Shown here in pieces: positions 16,783-26,086 of a DNA stretch of 31,089 nucleotides. The DNA is taken from NCBI GenBank assembly GCA_023430065.1, contig JAEZCG010000156.1, forward strand, positions 1 to 31,089. Reading direction: 5' to 3'. How positions within the stretch are numbered: position 1 is the first letter of the stretch; the number at the start of each line of letters is the position of its first letter. The notes below the pieces were generated by a model that was not told the DNA's origin, made no database searches, and saw nothing but the letters and a program-made list of their open reading frames with translations. The position numbers and the translations under genes are program-made. The stretch comes from Pseudomonadota bacterium (GTDB lineage Bacteria > Pseudomonadota > Gammaproteobacteria > Burkholderiales > SHXO01).

Positions 16783-17150
16783 TGAACGTCGACCCGATCC
16801 TCCCTGGCCTGGTGGCCGACCCGCGGGCGCTCGGCGCCTTGAAGCGGCAGGCGATCGAGGACGAACCGGGCGCCCTGCGGGCGGCCGCGAAGCAGTTCGA
16901 GCTGCTGTTTCTGGACCTGGTCATGAAGAGCATGCGCAGCACGGTGCCGGGCGAGAGCCTGGTCGACAACGCAGGCAGCCGGATGTTCACCGGCCTGCTC
17001 GATCAGGAATTCGTCCGCGGGATCGGGGAGCAGGGGGGCGTGGGCCTGGCGGACCTACTGGTGAAACAACTGTCACAGCTGCGCGGGGCACCCGATCAAG
17101 AACAGAGGCGCCCGGCCGATACATCGGGCAAGGCAGGAGAATTGCGATGA
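16782..17150 (+). CDS. flgJ: Flagellar rod cap protein FlgJ, single-domain form without muramidase
   Basis: FlgJ caps the rod during assembly. The 122-residue product has only the N-terminal cap domain: AAAKQFELLFLDLVMKSMRS, then NAGSRMFTGLLDQEFVRGI and GGVGLADLLVKQL. The C-terminal peptidoglycan-hydrolase domain of enterobacterial FlgJ (about 300 residues in total) is missing, and the frame ends naturally in a polar tail before flgK. This short form is known in several lineages, where a separate hydrolase is needed to open the wall; none is seen in this window. The start overlaps the flgI stop, and its stop overlaps the flgK ATG. Confidence 0.92.
   Translation: MNVDPILPGLVADPRALGALKRQAIEDEPGALRAAAKQFELLFLDLVMKSMRSTVPGESLVDNAGSRMFTGLLDQEFVRGIGEQGGVGLADLLVKQLSQLRGAPDQEQRRPADTSGKAGELR
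17096..17122 (+). promoter_or_regulatory. Candidate sigma-28 promoter of flgKL inside flgJ
   Basis: TCAAGAAC, 11 nt, GCCGATAC. The -10 matches GCCGATAA at 7 of 8 positions and the -35 has the same TCAAG core as the motCD site. It lies in the last codons of flgJ, 24 nt before flgK, so it could boost flgKL transcription late in assembly independently of the sigma-54 operon promoter. Confidence 0.55.
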
Positions 17151-19090
17151 GCATCTTCCAGATTGGCGTGAGCGGTCTCAATGCTGCGCAGGCAGGGTTG
17201 CTCGTTACCAGCCACAACATCACCAACGCCAGCCGTGACGGCTACCACAAGCAGGAAGCCGTCACGACCACGCAGGTTCCCTTGCAGACCGGCTCCGGAC
17301 TCTTCGGACAGGGCGTCCTGGTCGAGACCGTGCGGCGCGCCTACAGCCAGTTTCTCGACAATTCGCTGTTGCAGGCGGAAACGCAGGCGTCCTACCTGGA
17401 CACCTATCACGCCCAGATCTCCCAGATCAACAACATGCTGGCCGATCCCACCGCCGGCCTGTCACCGACGCTGCAAGCGTTCTTCTCCGGAGTGCAGGAC
17501 GTCGCCTCCAATCCATCTTCGGTCCCCTCGCGCCAGCAGCTGCTCAGCCTGACGCAAGGCCTGGTGGCGCGCTTCCAATCCTTCGACGGCCGCCTGTCCG
17601 ACCTGCGCACGGCGGTCAACCGCCAGCTGTCCGACGTCACCGGCGAGATCAACACCCTGGCGGGCGAGATCGCGAGCCTCAACGACCAGATCGTACGCAT
17701 GCAGGCCGATCCGTCGAAGCCGCCGAACGACCTGCTCGACCAGCGCGACGCCCTGCTCAGCGAACTCAACAAGCTGGTCAGGGTGTCCACGATCGGACTG
17801 TCGGACGGCAGCATCAACGTGTTCATCGGCAACGGACAGAGCCTGATCCTGGGAAACCAGGCCTTCGAACTGGATGCCGGGCCCTCGGCGGAGAATCCGC
17901 AGGACTACGGGATCTTCTACCTCGCCGGCTCCAACCGCATTCCGATGTCGAGCAGCAGCCTGCAGGGCGGCACGCTGGGCGCACTGTTCGACTTTCGGGG
18001 ACAGACGCTCGATTCCGCCCAGAATCAGCTCGGACTCGTCGCCACCGTGCTCGCACAGACCTTCAACGACCAGCACGAGTTGGGCATGGACCTCGAGGGC
18101 AATCTCGGCGACGCCTTCTTCGAGGTGCCTCAGGCCAGTGCCGTCGCCAACCAGTCGAACACAGGCAGTGCGGTGCTCGCCGCCACCAACACCGATGTCG
18201 GTGCGCTTACCGGCAGCGACTATCGGGTCCAGTTCGCGGGTGGCGCATGGACGGTCACCCGCCTGAGCGACAACGTCCAGTCGACCTTCGCGACTCTCCC
18301 GCAGGTCGTAGATGGCGTGCAGATCTCGATCGCCTCGGGCGCCGTCGCGGCCGGCGACAGCTTCCTGGTGCAGCCGACGCGTAACGGCGCGCGCGACATC
18401 GCGGGTTCGATCATCGACACGAGCAAGATCGCCGCTGCCGCACCCGTACGTACGGCCGCCGACATCGACAACATCGGCAAGGCGGCCATCAGTCCCGGCG
18501 TTGTCGTGGATACCGGCAATGCCGCCTTTGCCACGGCCGGCGCGCTGAGCCCGCCGATCCTGATCCGCTTCACCAGTCCTACCGCCTATTCCATCTACGA
18601 CAACACCAACCCCGCGTCACCCACCCTGATCCAGGCGGGAATCGCCTACGACGCACTGGCGCAGAACGAGGTGTTCCCGACCTCGACCGCGCTCGACTAC
18701 GGCTACCGTGTCTCGCTCACGGGTGCGGCTGCGGCGGGAGACGCGTTCACCGTCGGGTACAACACCTCGGGGGTGGCCGACAACCGCAACGCGCTCCTGC
18801 TTGCCGGGCTGCAGACCGCGAACACCGTCGCGAACGGCACGGCCAACTACCAGAGCGCCTACACCCAGCTGGTCAGCCAGGTCGGCAATCGCACGCGCCA
18901 GATCCAGGTGCAGAGTCAAGCCCAGGACGCGCTGGTGACGCAGGCGCGCGCCGCGCAGCAGTCCCTGTCCGGGGTGAATCTGGACGAGGAAGCGGCGAAC
19001 CTGATCCGCTTTCAGCAGGCCTACCAGGCGTCCGGGAAGGTGCTGCAGATCGCCAATTCCCTGTTCGCCTCCATTCTGGAGCTTCAGTAG
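17147..19090 (+). CDS. flgK: Hook-filament junction protein FlgK (HAP1)
   Basis: FlgK is the first hook-associated protein, joining hook to filament, and is exported with the FlgN chaperone. The 647-residue product begins MSIFQIGVSGLNAAQAGLLV with SHNITNASRDGYHKQEAV. It has QISQINNMLADPTAGLSPTL, the linker helix VNRQLSDVTGEINTLAGEIA and DLLDQRDALLSELNKLV. It ends with the conserved SGVNLDEEAANLIRFQQAYQ and a terminal helix with QIANSLFASILELQ. The start overlaps flgJ (ATGA-type) with AGGAG about 8 nt upstream. It is at the long end for FlgK, with a large variable middle domain (about 300-560). Confidence 0.95.
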   Translation: MSIFQIGVSGLNAAQAGLLVTSHNITNASRDGYHKQEAVTTTQVPLQTGSGLFGQGVLVETVRRAYSQFLDNSLLQAETQASYLDTYHAQISQINNMLADPTAGLSPTLQAFFSGVQDVASNPSSVPSRQQLLSLTQGLVARFQSFDGRLSDLRTAVNRQLSDVTGEINTLAGEIASLNDQIVRMQADPSKPPNDLLDQRDALLSELNKLVRVSTIGLSDGSINVFIGNGQSLILGNQAFELDAGPSAENPQDYGIFYLAGSNRIPMSSSSLQGGTLGALFDFRGQTLDSAQNQLGLVATVLAQTFNDQHELGMDLEGNLGDAFFEVPQASAVANQSNTGSAVLAATNTDVGALTGSDYRVQFAGGAWTVTRLSDNVQSTFATLPQVVDGVQISIASGAVAAGDSFLVQPTRNGARDIAGSIIDTSKIAAAAPVRTAADIDNIGKAAISPGVVVDTGNAAFATAGALSPPILIRFTSPTAYSIYDNTNPASPTLIQAGIAYDALAQNEVFPTSTALDYGYRVSLTGAAAAGDAFTVGYNTSGVADNRNALLLAGLQTANTVANGTANYQSAYTQLVSQVGNRTRQIQVQSQAQDALVTQARAAQQSLSGVNLDEEAANLIRFQQAYQASGKVLQIANSLFASILELQ

Positions 19091-20401
19091 ATGATCCGCC
19101 TGAGCACCAAGACCATTTTCGAGCAGGGCGTCTTCAATCTGCAGCGCAGCCAGACGGACGTATTCCGCACTCAGGATCAGATCTCCACCGGGCGACGCGT
19201 GCGTACCCCGGCGGACGATCCGGTGACGGCCGCGCGTGCGCTCGAGGTGGAGCAGGCCCAAGCCATCAGCAGGCAGTACATGCGCAACAATGACAGCGCC
19301 GACGCTACCCTGTCGCGCAGCGAGACCGCCCTGGCGAGCACCGTGCACCTGCTGCAGGACGTGCGCACGCTGGCCGTGAATGCCGGCAACGGGGCCCTGA
19401 GTCCCAACGAGCTGCGCAGCATCGCGACGGAGCTGCGTGGGCGGTACCAGGAGCTCATCGGTATCGCCAACAGCACCGACGGCAACGGGTTGTTTCTGTT
19501 CTCGGGCTACCAGGCGACGACGCAGCCGTTCGCCGAGACCTCGCCGGGAACCGTGGCCTATGCCGGGGATCAGGGGTCGCGCCTGGTGCGGATCTCCGCG
19601 TCGCGCGAGATCCCGACCAGCGATCCGGGCAGCGACATCTTCCAGCGCATCAAGAACGGCAATGGCAGCTTCGTGACCGAGGCGGCCACTGCCAACACCG
19701 GCAGCGGCGTGATCAGCCCCGGCACGGTGACCGATCCGAGCGCGTGGAACGCCGATGGCAATCCGCAGGATTTCACCGTGCGCTTCCACGTCGACAGCAC
19801 AGTCAATCCGCCGGTGACCACCTACGACCTCGTCGACAACGTGTCCGGCAATTCGCTGCTGACCGGTGCGGCAGCCACGGCGACCGGCCCCTACCTGAGG
19901 ACCTACGCGGAAGGCAGTACGATCGCGCTGCGGCGCCAGGCGCCGCCGGACACGAATGCGACCAACTGGGACTACGGCGCGGAGATCTCGATCAAGGGCA
20001 CGCCGGCGACCGGCGACGCCTTCACGGTCGAGGCGAGCACGAACGAGGACATGTTCGCCACGCTCTACAACCTGATCGAGGCGCTGGAGACGGCGCAGCC
20101 GGGCGCGGTGGGCAACGCCCGTCTGGCCAACGACATCAACACGGCGTTGTCGAACTTCGACCGTGGCATCGACAACGTCCTTCGGGTCCAGGCGAGCGTG
20201 GGCGCGCGCCTGCGCGAGGCACAGGACGCCAAGGCGAGCCAGGACGACCTCCTCGTGCAGTACGACCAGACGCTGTCCGACTTGCGCGACCTGGACTACG
20301 CCAAGGCGATCAGCGATCTGGCGAGGCAGCAGCTGACCTACGAGGCGGCGCAGAAGACGTTCGCCCAGGTTCAGACGCTCAGTCTGTTCCAGTACATCTA
20401 G
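19091..20401 (+). CDS. flgL: Hook-filament junction protein FlgL (HAP3)
   Basis: FlgL is the second junction protein, related to flagellin. The 436-residue product begins MIRLSTKTIFEQGVFNLQRS and has TQDQISTGRRVRTPADDPVT, the flagellin-like N-terminal helix. It ends with the C-terminal flagellin-like helix, including SYDQTLSDLRDLDYAKAI-like sequence (QYDQTLSDLRDLDYAKAI) and LTYEAAQKTFAQVQTLSLFQ. The start codon directly follows the flgK stop with no gap, so translation is coupled. It is the last gene of the operon and ends 6 nt from the end of a gene on the opposite strand; no hairpin terminator is visible in that gap. Confidence 0.95.
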   Translation: MIRLSTKTIFEQGVFNLQRSQTDVFRTQDQISTGRRVRTPADDPVTAARALEVEQAQAISRQYMRNNDSADATLSRSETALASTVHLLQDVRTLAVNAGNGALSPNELRSIATELRGRYQELIGIANSTDGNGLFLFSGYQATTQPFAETSPGTVAYAGDQGSRLVRISASREIPTSDPGSDIFQRIKNGNGSFVTEAATANTGSGVISPGTVTDPSAWNADGNPQDFTVRFHVDSTVNPPVTTYDLVDNVSGNSLLTGAAATATGPYLRTYAEGSTIALRRQAPPDTNATNWDYGAEISIKGTPATGDAFTVEASTNEDMFATLYNLIEALETAQPGAVGNARLANDINTALSNFDRGIDNVLRVQASVGARLREAQDAKASQDDLLVQYDQTLSDLRDLDYAKAISDLARQQLTYEAAQKTFAQVQTLSLFQYI

Positions 20402-20407
20402 TTTTCG

Positions 20408-23400
20408 TCACGCTCCCTTCGCCCTGCGCCGCTTGCCGGCGGCGGAGGCGCTCTTGCGCGCCTTGCGCGGGGCCTTCTTCGCCGCGGACTTGCGCGCGGC
20501 GCCCGGCTTCGCCGGGGGTGCAGGCCGGGGCTCCGCACCTGGGTACTTCTCGTCCCAAGCGCCGAGCAGGCTTGCGTGGATCTCGCTCAGCAGGCCGGTC
20601 CACGCGGGCGGAGCATCCTGTGCAAGCCGCTGCGCGAACCGCTGCAGGAACACCATCTGGCTGGTCAGGGAGTCGCGCTCGCGTGCACTGAGCTGTGCCT
20701 CGTCGGCAGCCGTGACGTACAACGCCACGAGTTGCTGCACGATGCCCGGCTCTGCCAGCGTGCCGCGCAGCACGTGTCCGAGCAGCTGGCCGTCGGCGAT
20801 GGCGATCGCATCCCAGGATTCGCGCTTGCGCTCGAAGCGCTGCCGTGCCGCCACCTGGCAGCGTGCGAGCCAGCTCTCGCAGTCCTGCGCGGTTCGCCCG
20901 AGGAGGGCATCGAGCGCCAGCCAGTTGAGAACCGGATAGGGGTCGAGATCGCCCGACGCGGCGCCGCGTTCGGCCGCGCGCCGATAGTAGTCCGCCGCCT
21001 GCTCCAGCACGCCGCGCAGTTCGTTGTCGGCGGCAAACCCCGCCTTGCGCTTGTAGGCACTGCCGAGCAGGGACAGGCGCTCGCCGGTTTCGCCCAGCGC
21101 CAGCACCCGCTCCAGGCGCTCGATGCCTGCCTCGATCAGAGCGGGCTGATCGAGTTGTGCGCCCAGGCGGGCCTCGAGGTTGCCCAGCTTCTCCACCGCC
21201 TCGAGCGTCACGTCGCTGGCGCTCGATTCCATGGACAGTGCGCTGCGGTACAACGCGACGGCGCGCTCGAACAGGCCGGCATCGCTGCAGGCATGGGCGG
21301 CTGCGAGCAGGACGTCGGCCCGCTGCATCCAAGCCGGCGGTGCCTCGTCGATGAGCCGCTGGAGCGCCTTGGCCTCCGGCTTCCCGGCCAGCCGTTCGAC
21401 GAGTTCCTGCGGGGCGACCAGCGCCATGCGGCCGTCTGCGGCACCCGTCGCATCGGCCGACGCATCGGAATCGAGTCGGAAGTCCGGGTCTCCGTAGGCT
21501 TGATACGCGCCGCTCGTGTTGCAGTCCGGGAAGCGCCTCCAGGTGTCGAGGCGCGCGCGTAGAAGGGCCGCACCGAAGGCCATGCCGGCGAGCATCTGCT
21601 GGTAGAAGCTCTGGGCGAAGAAGTTGGCGGCGTCGTCGCGCACCGCCCAACCCGCGGCGACCACCGCGCGCACGCCCATCTCGATCAGCTCGCGGGAGAT
21701 GCTCGCGGCGAGCCGGTTGAACGCGACGCCGGACATCGATTCCGGTCCGACCTGGCCCAGATGGCAGCAGTTGAGGAAGACGAGATCCGGGACCTGCCGC
21801 ATCTGGCGGATCTCCGCAGCGGTCAGGTAGAGCCCGCCGTCGAGCAGCATGCCGCTGCGCCCGTTCGCCGGATCGTAGAGCCCGTGCCCGGCGAGGTGCA
21901 CGATCCGGTACGGCTGGGCGAACAGGCCGTCGAGCACCTCCATCGCCGTGGGTCGCTCCGGGTTGTAGGTGACGCGGAAGCGCTGCGCGAGCAGCGCCGC
22001 GACCAGTCGCGCTTCCTCGCGCGCAGCGGGCAGCGGCGGGACGTTGCCTTCGGTCTGCGGATCGCCCACGACGTAGGCGGTGTTGGTCGTGCTCGCGCGG
22101 ATCTGGGGACGGTACTGCGCCGTCTGTAGCTGGCGCACCAGCCCGATGTCCACGCACGCCGGACGCGAGCCGAACGCCATCAACTCCCACGGATAGTTGG
22201 CAGTGGTCTGGTCCACCACCATGACCAGGCGTCCCTGCTGCGCGAACACGTCCTTCAGTTCGTTGGGGATGAGAAGCTCGAACAGCGTGCGTGCCGTCTC
22301 CACCTTGAACTGCGTATCGCGGATCGACAGCTGGACCAGCGTGTCGATGAGTTCCGGCTGCCCCTGCTGTGCGCGCTTCTCGGCGCGCGCCCGGTCGGAC
22401 AGGGCGACGTAGTCGAGCTCGAGCGGAGGACGTGCGGCGGCGAGGGGCGCGCCGAAGGCCACGTCGACGACCGCTTTCCACGCATCACCGTCGACCTGGG
22501 CCGGCTCGCGCAGCGAGTCGCGCAGGCGTTGAGCCAGCGCGATCGGCAGGCGCGTCGGGAGGGCGGACGACAGTTCGGCCGGCACGCGGGCGGTCACGAT
22601 CCACCGGCGCCACTGGTCGCTGCCGCCGGCCGGCAGAATGCGCACGCGCCCACCCTGTCCTTCGAGCAGCAATGACTCGCAGTCGATGTGCATCTCCAGC
22701 TCGTCGCTCACTTCCGCGGCCACGCCGCGCAGCGCGCGCTGCGCGAGAATCGCGTGATCGGCATAGAGCTCGACGATCTCCACCTCCGCGACCAGGCGTC
22801 GCCGCCCGCCGCTCGCCGGCGCATGCATCGCCTTGGCGAGCTCCTGGTTGGCCTGCCCGATCCCGCGCAGCAGCGCGCTGACCGAACTCTGAACCGTGAT
22901 GTTCGCCGTCGAGTTCGCGCCGATCAGCAGCACGCTCAGGCCGATCGGACGCACCTCGTCTTCGTTCTCGTCCGTCAGCTGGGTGACGTAGGCGAGGACG
23001 CCCTGGCGCACGGTGTTGGCCAGTGTCGATGGAGTCAGCTCGCCCATGTTGCCCAGACCGACGATGATCGCGCCGCGAGGCACGTCGAGCGCCTTCTGGA
23101 TGGCATTCGGTTCGCGCAGCACCACGAGGTTCGTGCCCAACGCGCCCGGATACAGGCCGAGGTCGTAGCGTTGCGTCAGCGCGTTGCCCAGACGTCGGTC
23201 CAGATAGCCCTCCGCTCCGCCGATCGTGTCGCCCTCGTAGTGGCCGGCCATCACCGGATGGTGCGCATGCCGCAGATCGCCGTGCACCACGCACACCTTC
23301 AGCCGCACCTGGTCGCGGCGATGCTGGCGCCGCCTGCCACGACCTCCCATCAACCCGGCAAGCAGTTCTTCCTCGGTGGGGTAGAGCACGGGCTGGTCGA

Positions 23401-26056
23401 GAAGCGGCAGTTCCCCGCGGGTGCCGCGCGCGGTCGCGGGCGGGACGCTGGGCAGGCGCGTGGTGCGCCCTTCCTGCAGCAGCTGGCGAATGGCGGGAAA
23501 CGCCGGTTCGAAGCTGGCCAGGTCACCGTGCTCGGCCTGCGCGTACCACATCGCCACACCGGGCAGCTTGCCGAGGTCGTAGGTGACCTTGCCGTCGCCC
23601 TGATCGGTGACGACCATGCGCAGGCGACCGCGCTCGTCGCTGCGCAACCCGCACGCCGTGCTCGCCGCCGAGCCGGCGACGTAGAGCACGCGTTCGGGAT
23701 TTGGGATGTTCACCGGCAACGCCGCCAAGGCGGTGCGCGCCGTGCCCAGAAAGTCCTCGCCCGGGACGGCACCCAGATCCCCGTTGCGCCGTTTCAGCTC
23801 GCGCCATGCCGAGGATGCGAACCAGTCGTGCTCGCCCTCGTTCTGCTGCGGCAGGAGCTCGAGCGCACCGCGAAAGCGCGACACGATGTCGACCACGCCC
23901 TGGCAACTGTGGAACTGGTCGAGGAGTGCGAGCATGCGCACCGTCTTCTCCATCCCCAGCAGCGTGGCGACCATCGAGTGCGATCCGCGGTTGGGCGTGC
24001 CGAGCATGAGAAATCGCGATCCCGCGCGCGCGCAGGCGCGCTGCCACAGGGCAGGGAATTGCGCGATGAACGAACGCACCACGAGTCCGCCCATGCTGTG
24101 GGCGACGAAGCGCACCGGCTGATCGCTGCGCTTCAGTGCCCGCTCGACCTCCTGACCCAGCAGTGCCGCCGCATCCCGGATCGAGCGGCGCCAGTCGTAG
24201 GCGAACGGGATCACCTCGTGCGTGTCGCTGAGGTAGCGGCACAGGTCGCCGTAGAAGTCCTCGATCAGGCCGACCGGTTCGACTTCGCCGTCCTCGATGT
24301 CGCGGATGCGCCCCAGCCCGCCGATGGCGAGGTCGACGTAGTCGAGCCAGATCACGTTCCCGCGCCGGTCCAGCTTCGAGCCCATGATGCCGGGGAGCAC
24401 GAAGACGATGGGTTGCGCGGCACCGCTGCGCTTCTGGATGGCGCGCAGCGTCGGCACCACGTCGGACACCGGCCGGTCGAGCAGGGTGAAGCCGGGGGGC
24501 AGGGAATCGTCGGAGCGCGCCAGCACCCAGCCGACCACCGCGCTGCGCGTGCTCTCGTTGGCGAAGTAGTTGAAGTGCGTGACGCGGCTTCCCTGCTCGA
24601 ACACGTACCACACCGACTCGCGCCGGGCGCCGTAGAACATCGAGTCGGTGTTGACCACCAGGTCGTTGTCGTGGCCCTCGTAGAGGAAGCGATCGGTGAC
24701 GAACACCCCCAGCCGTTTCAGCCAGTTCCCGCCCTCGATGTCTCCGGCGATGACGCCGAGCCGGTCGGCCGACTTGGAACTGGTGTTGAGAAGTGCGATG
24801 AGCGGCGATTCCGGCACCATCGCCTCGATCCCCGGCACCAGCACCGGTTCCAGGCGCCGCTTCACCACCTCGAGCGTGACACGCTTGAGCACCTGGAAGG
24901 TGAGCGAGGTGCCCAGCCCCGGGACCAGGCTCAGAAGATTGGCGAGGATCGAGAGAAAATCGTCGATGTTCTCGGAGGCGAGCAGCGTACCGCGTGCGGG
25001 TGCGGCCACTCGGGCATAACCCAGTACTCGCGGCTTTCGTGCCGCCAGCAACGTCTGCAGGCGCTGCAACTGCCCGAGGTCGTGCGCCACGGCGTCCTCG
25101 TGACCGGCGTTCTTGCGCTGCGCGACGAAGCGGGCGATCTGATCCTCGGTCAGTTCGGTCAGGCACAGCAGATCGCCGATCAGGCCACCGCGCGAGTGCG
25201 TCACCAGGTACAGCTGCGCACCGTTGGGCAGCACCTCGAGCAGGTCGACGGCGTTGTCCACCGGCGAGTCGCTCAGGCTGCGATGCTCGAAGGCGTAGAT
25301 GTGCGGACCGAAGCGCGTGCGCAACGCTTGCCAGTGCATGCGCGCGGCCGGGTCGGCGAATGCGCCGAAGCTTCCCGCCGTGCGGCTGCCGGTGCCGTGG
25401 ATGAACACCAGCAGGGGCATGTCCGAGGGAAGCTGCCCGGGGTCGACCGGCGTGGCGCCCTCCAACTGCGCAGGGCCGCCCGCATCGGCACCTGCCCAGC
25501 GGTACAGGCCCGGTCCCGGGGTGAGGCGCTTCTCGATGACATGCATGAGCAGCTTCGCCGTGGCCCAGCTGCCGAGCCGCTCCAGCTCTCCCCGGCCCAG
25601 CTTGCGGATGAGATCGGGCCAGTTGCGCGGATCCCGCATCTCCTCGGTGATGGCGTCGGCCTTCAGCCGCAAGATGCGCAGACCTGCGCCCACCCATTCC
25701 TTCACGCCCCGCTCGGCGGTGCTCGGGCGCGGGACCGAGGAGAAGGCGATGCTGCCGTCCTGCGCCGCCTCCGGGTCGAGCGCCCGTACGCGCTCGGCGT
25801 AGCGTGCGGCAGAGGTCCACAGGGTGAAGCCGTCCTCGACCTGGATCTCGAGGATGTCGTCGTCGCGCACCTCGGCGACCGCCGGAGCGGCGCTGGCCGC
25901 CGTGCGTGCCGCCGGACTCAGATCGAACGCCTGCACGACCTCGACGCTTGCGAGCAGTTCGCCTTCGCCGACGGCAGCCGCGCTGGCGGTTGCCGATCGT
26001 TCGATGGCGATCCCGGCCGGCTCGGGCCGGCCGGAGACGAGCAGCGTCACGGCCAT
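20408..26056 (-). CDS. Giant multidomain protein: two lipase-like hydrolase domains, CHAT protease domain, helical repeats, basic tail
   Basis: An 1882-residue predicted cytoplasmic protein. Domains in order: an N-terminal region (1-210, unassigned); an alpha/beta hydrolase with LLVFIHGTGSRTAGSFG and nucleophile THSRGG (Ser288); a second, LCAT/PGAP1-like hydrolase starting IVFVLPGIMGSKLDRRGN with nucleophile AHSMGG (Ser654); a region at about 915-1160 that I cannot assign, with VMAGHYEGDTIGGAEGYLD; and a CHAT domain (about 1255-1530) with IVHLAGHG (His1391) and VFLNCCHLG (Cys1431), the expected protease dyad. A TPR-like helical region follows (about 1545-1835), then a Lys/Arg/Ala-rich tail (about 1850-1882). 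All catalytic residues I can place are present. A GAGGGG ribosome site lies 7 nt upstream, and the gene follows the caspase gene by 30 nt. Both lipid and protein cleavage are possible; function is inferred, substrate unknown. Confidence 0.85.
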   Translation of the reverse strand: MAVTLLVSGRPEPAGIAIERSATASAAAVGEGELLASVEVVQAFDLSPAARTAASAAPAVAEVRDDDILEIQVEDGFTLWTSAARYAERVRALDPEAAQDGSIAFSSVPRPSTAERGVKEWVGAGLRILRLKADAITEEMRDPRNWPDLIRKLGRGELERLGSWATAKLLMHVIEKRLTPGPGLYRWAGADAGGPAQLEGATPVDPGQLPSDMPLLVFIHGTGSRTAGSFGAFADPAARMHWQALRTRFGPHIYAFEHRSLSDSPVDNAVDLLEVLPNGAQLYLVTHSRGGLIGDLLCLTELTEDQIARFVAQRKNAGHEDAVAHDLGQLQRLQTLLAARKPRVLGYARVAAPARGTLLASENIDDFLSILANLLSLVPGLGTSLTFQVLKRVTLEVVKRRLEPVLVPGIEAMVPESPLIALLNTSSKSADRLGVIAGDIEGGNWLKRLGVFVTDRFLYEGHDNDLVVNTDSMFYGARRESVWYVFEQGSRVTHFNYFANESTRSAVVGWVLARSDDSLPPGFTLLDRPVSDVVPTLRAIQKRSGAAQPIVFVLPGIMGSKLDRRGNVIWLDYVDLAIGGLGRIRDIEDGEVEPVGLIEDFYGDLCRYLSDTHEVIPFAYDWRRSIRDAAALLGQEVERALKRSDQPVRFVAHSMGGLVVRSFIAQFPALWQRACARAGSRFLMLGTPNRGSHSMVATLLGMEKTVRMLALLDQFHSCQGVVDIVSRFRGALELLPQQNEGEHDWFASSAWRELKRRNGDLGAVPGEDFLGTARTALAALPVNIPNPERVLYVAGSAASTACGLRSDERGRLRMVVTDQGDGKVTYDLGKLPGVAMWYAQAEHGDLASFEPAFPAIRQLLQEGRTTRLPSVPPATARGTRGELPLLDQPVLYPTEEELLAGLMGGRGRRRQHRRDQVRLKVCVVHGDLRHAHHPVMAGHYEGDTIGGAEGYLDRRLGNALTQRYDLGLYPGALGTNLVVLREPNAIQKALDVPRGAIIVGLGNMGELTPSTLANTVRQGVLAYVTQLTDENEDEVRPIGLSVLLIGANSTANITVQSSVSALLRGIGQANQELAKAMHAPASGGRRRLVAEVEIVELYADHAILAQRALRGVAAEVSDELEMHIDCESLLLEGQGGRVRILPAGGSDQWRRWIVTARVPAELSSALPTRLPIALAQRLRDSLREPAQVDGDAWKAVVDVAFGAPLAAARPPLELDYVALSDRARAEKRAQQGQPELIDTLVQLSIRDTQFKVETARTLFELLIPNELKDVFAQQGRLVMVVDQTTANYPWELMAFGSRPACVDIGLVRQLQTAQYRPQIRASTTNTAYVVGDPQTEGNVPPLPAAREEARLVAALLAQRFRVTYNPERPTAMEVLDGLFAQPYRIVHLAGHGLYDPANGRSGMLLDGGLYLTAAEIRQMRQVPDLVFLNCCHLGQVGPESMSGVAFNRLAASISRELIEMGVRAVVAAGWAVRDDAANFFAQSFYQQMLAGMAFGAALLRARLDTWRRFPDCNTSGAYQAYGDPDFRLDSDASADATGAADGRMALVAPQELVERLAGKPEAKALQRLIDEAPPAWMQRADVLLAAAHACSDAGLFERAVALYRSALSMESSASDVTLEAVEKLGNLEARLGAQLDQPALIEAGIERLERVLALGETGERLSLLGSAYKRKAGFAADNELRGVLEQAADYYRRAAERGAASGDLDPYPVLNWLALDALLGRTAQDCESWLARCQVAARQRFERKRESWDAIAIADGQLLGHVLRGTLAEPGIVQQLVALYVTAADEAQLSARERDSLTSQMVFLQRFAQRLAQDAPPAWTGLLSEIHASLLGAWDEKYPGAEPRPAPPAKPGAARKSAAKKAPRKARKSASAAGKRRRAKGA

Positions 26057-26086
26057 GATGCGTCCCCTCGTGATGTGGATGGGAGG

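Noticed and set aside
20379..22481. A 700-codon frame overlapping the CHAT region in another frame
   Set aside because: Arg/Ala/Gly-rich shadow of the real frame, which contains the CHAT dyad and helical repeats.
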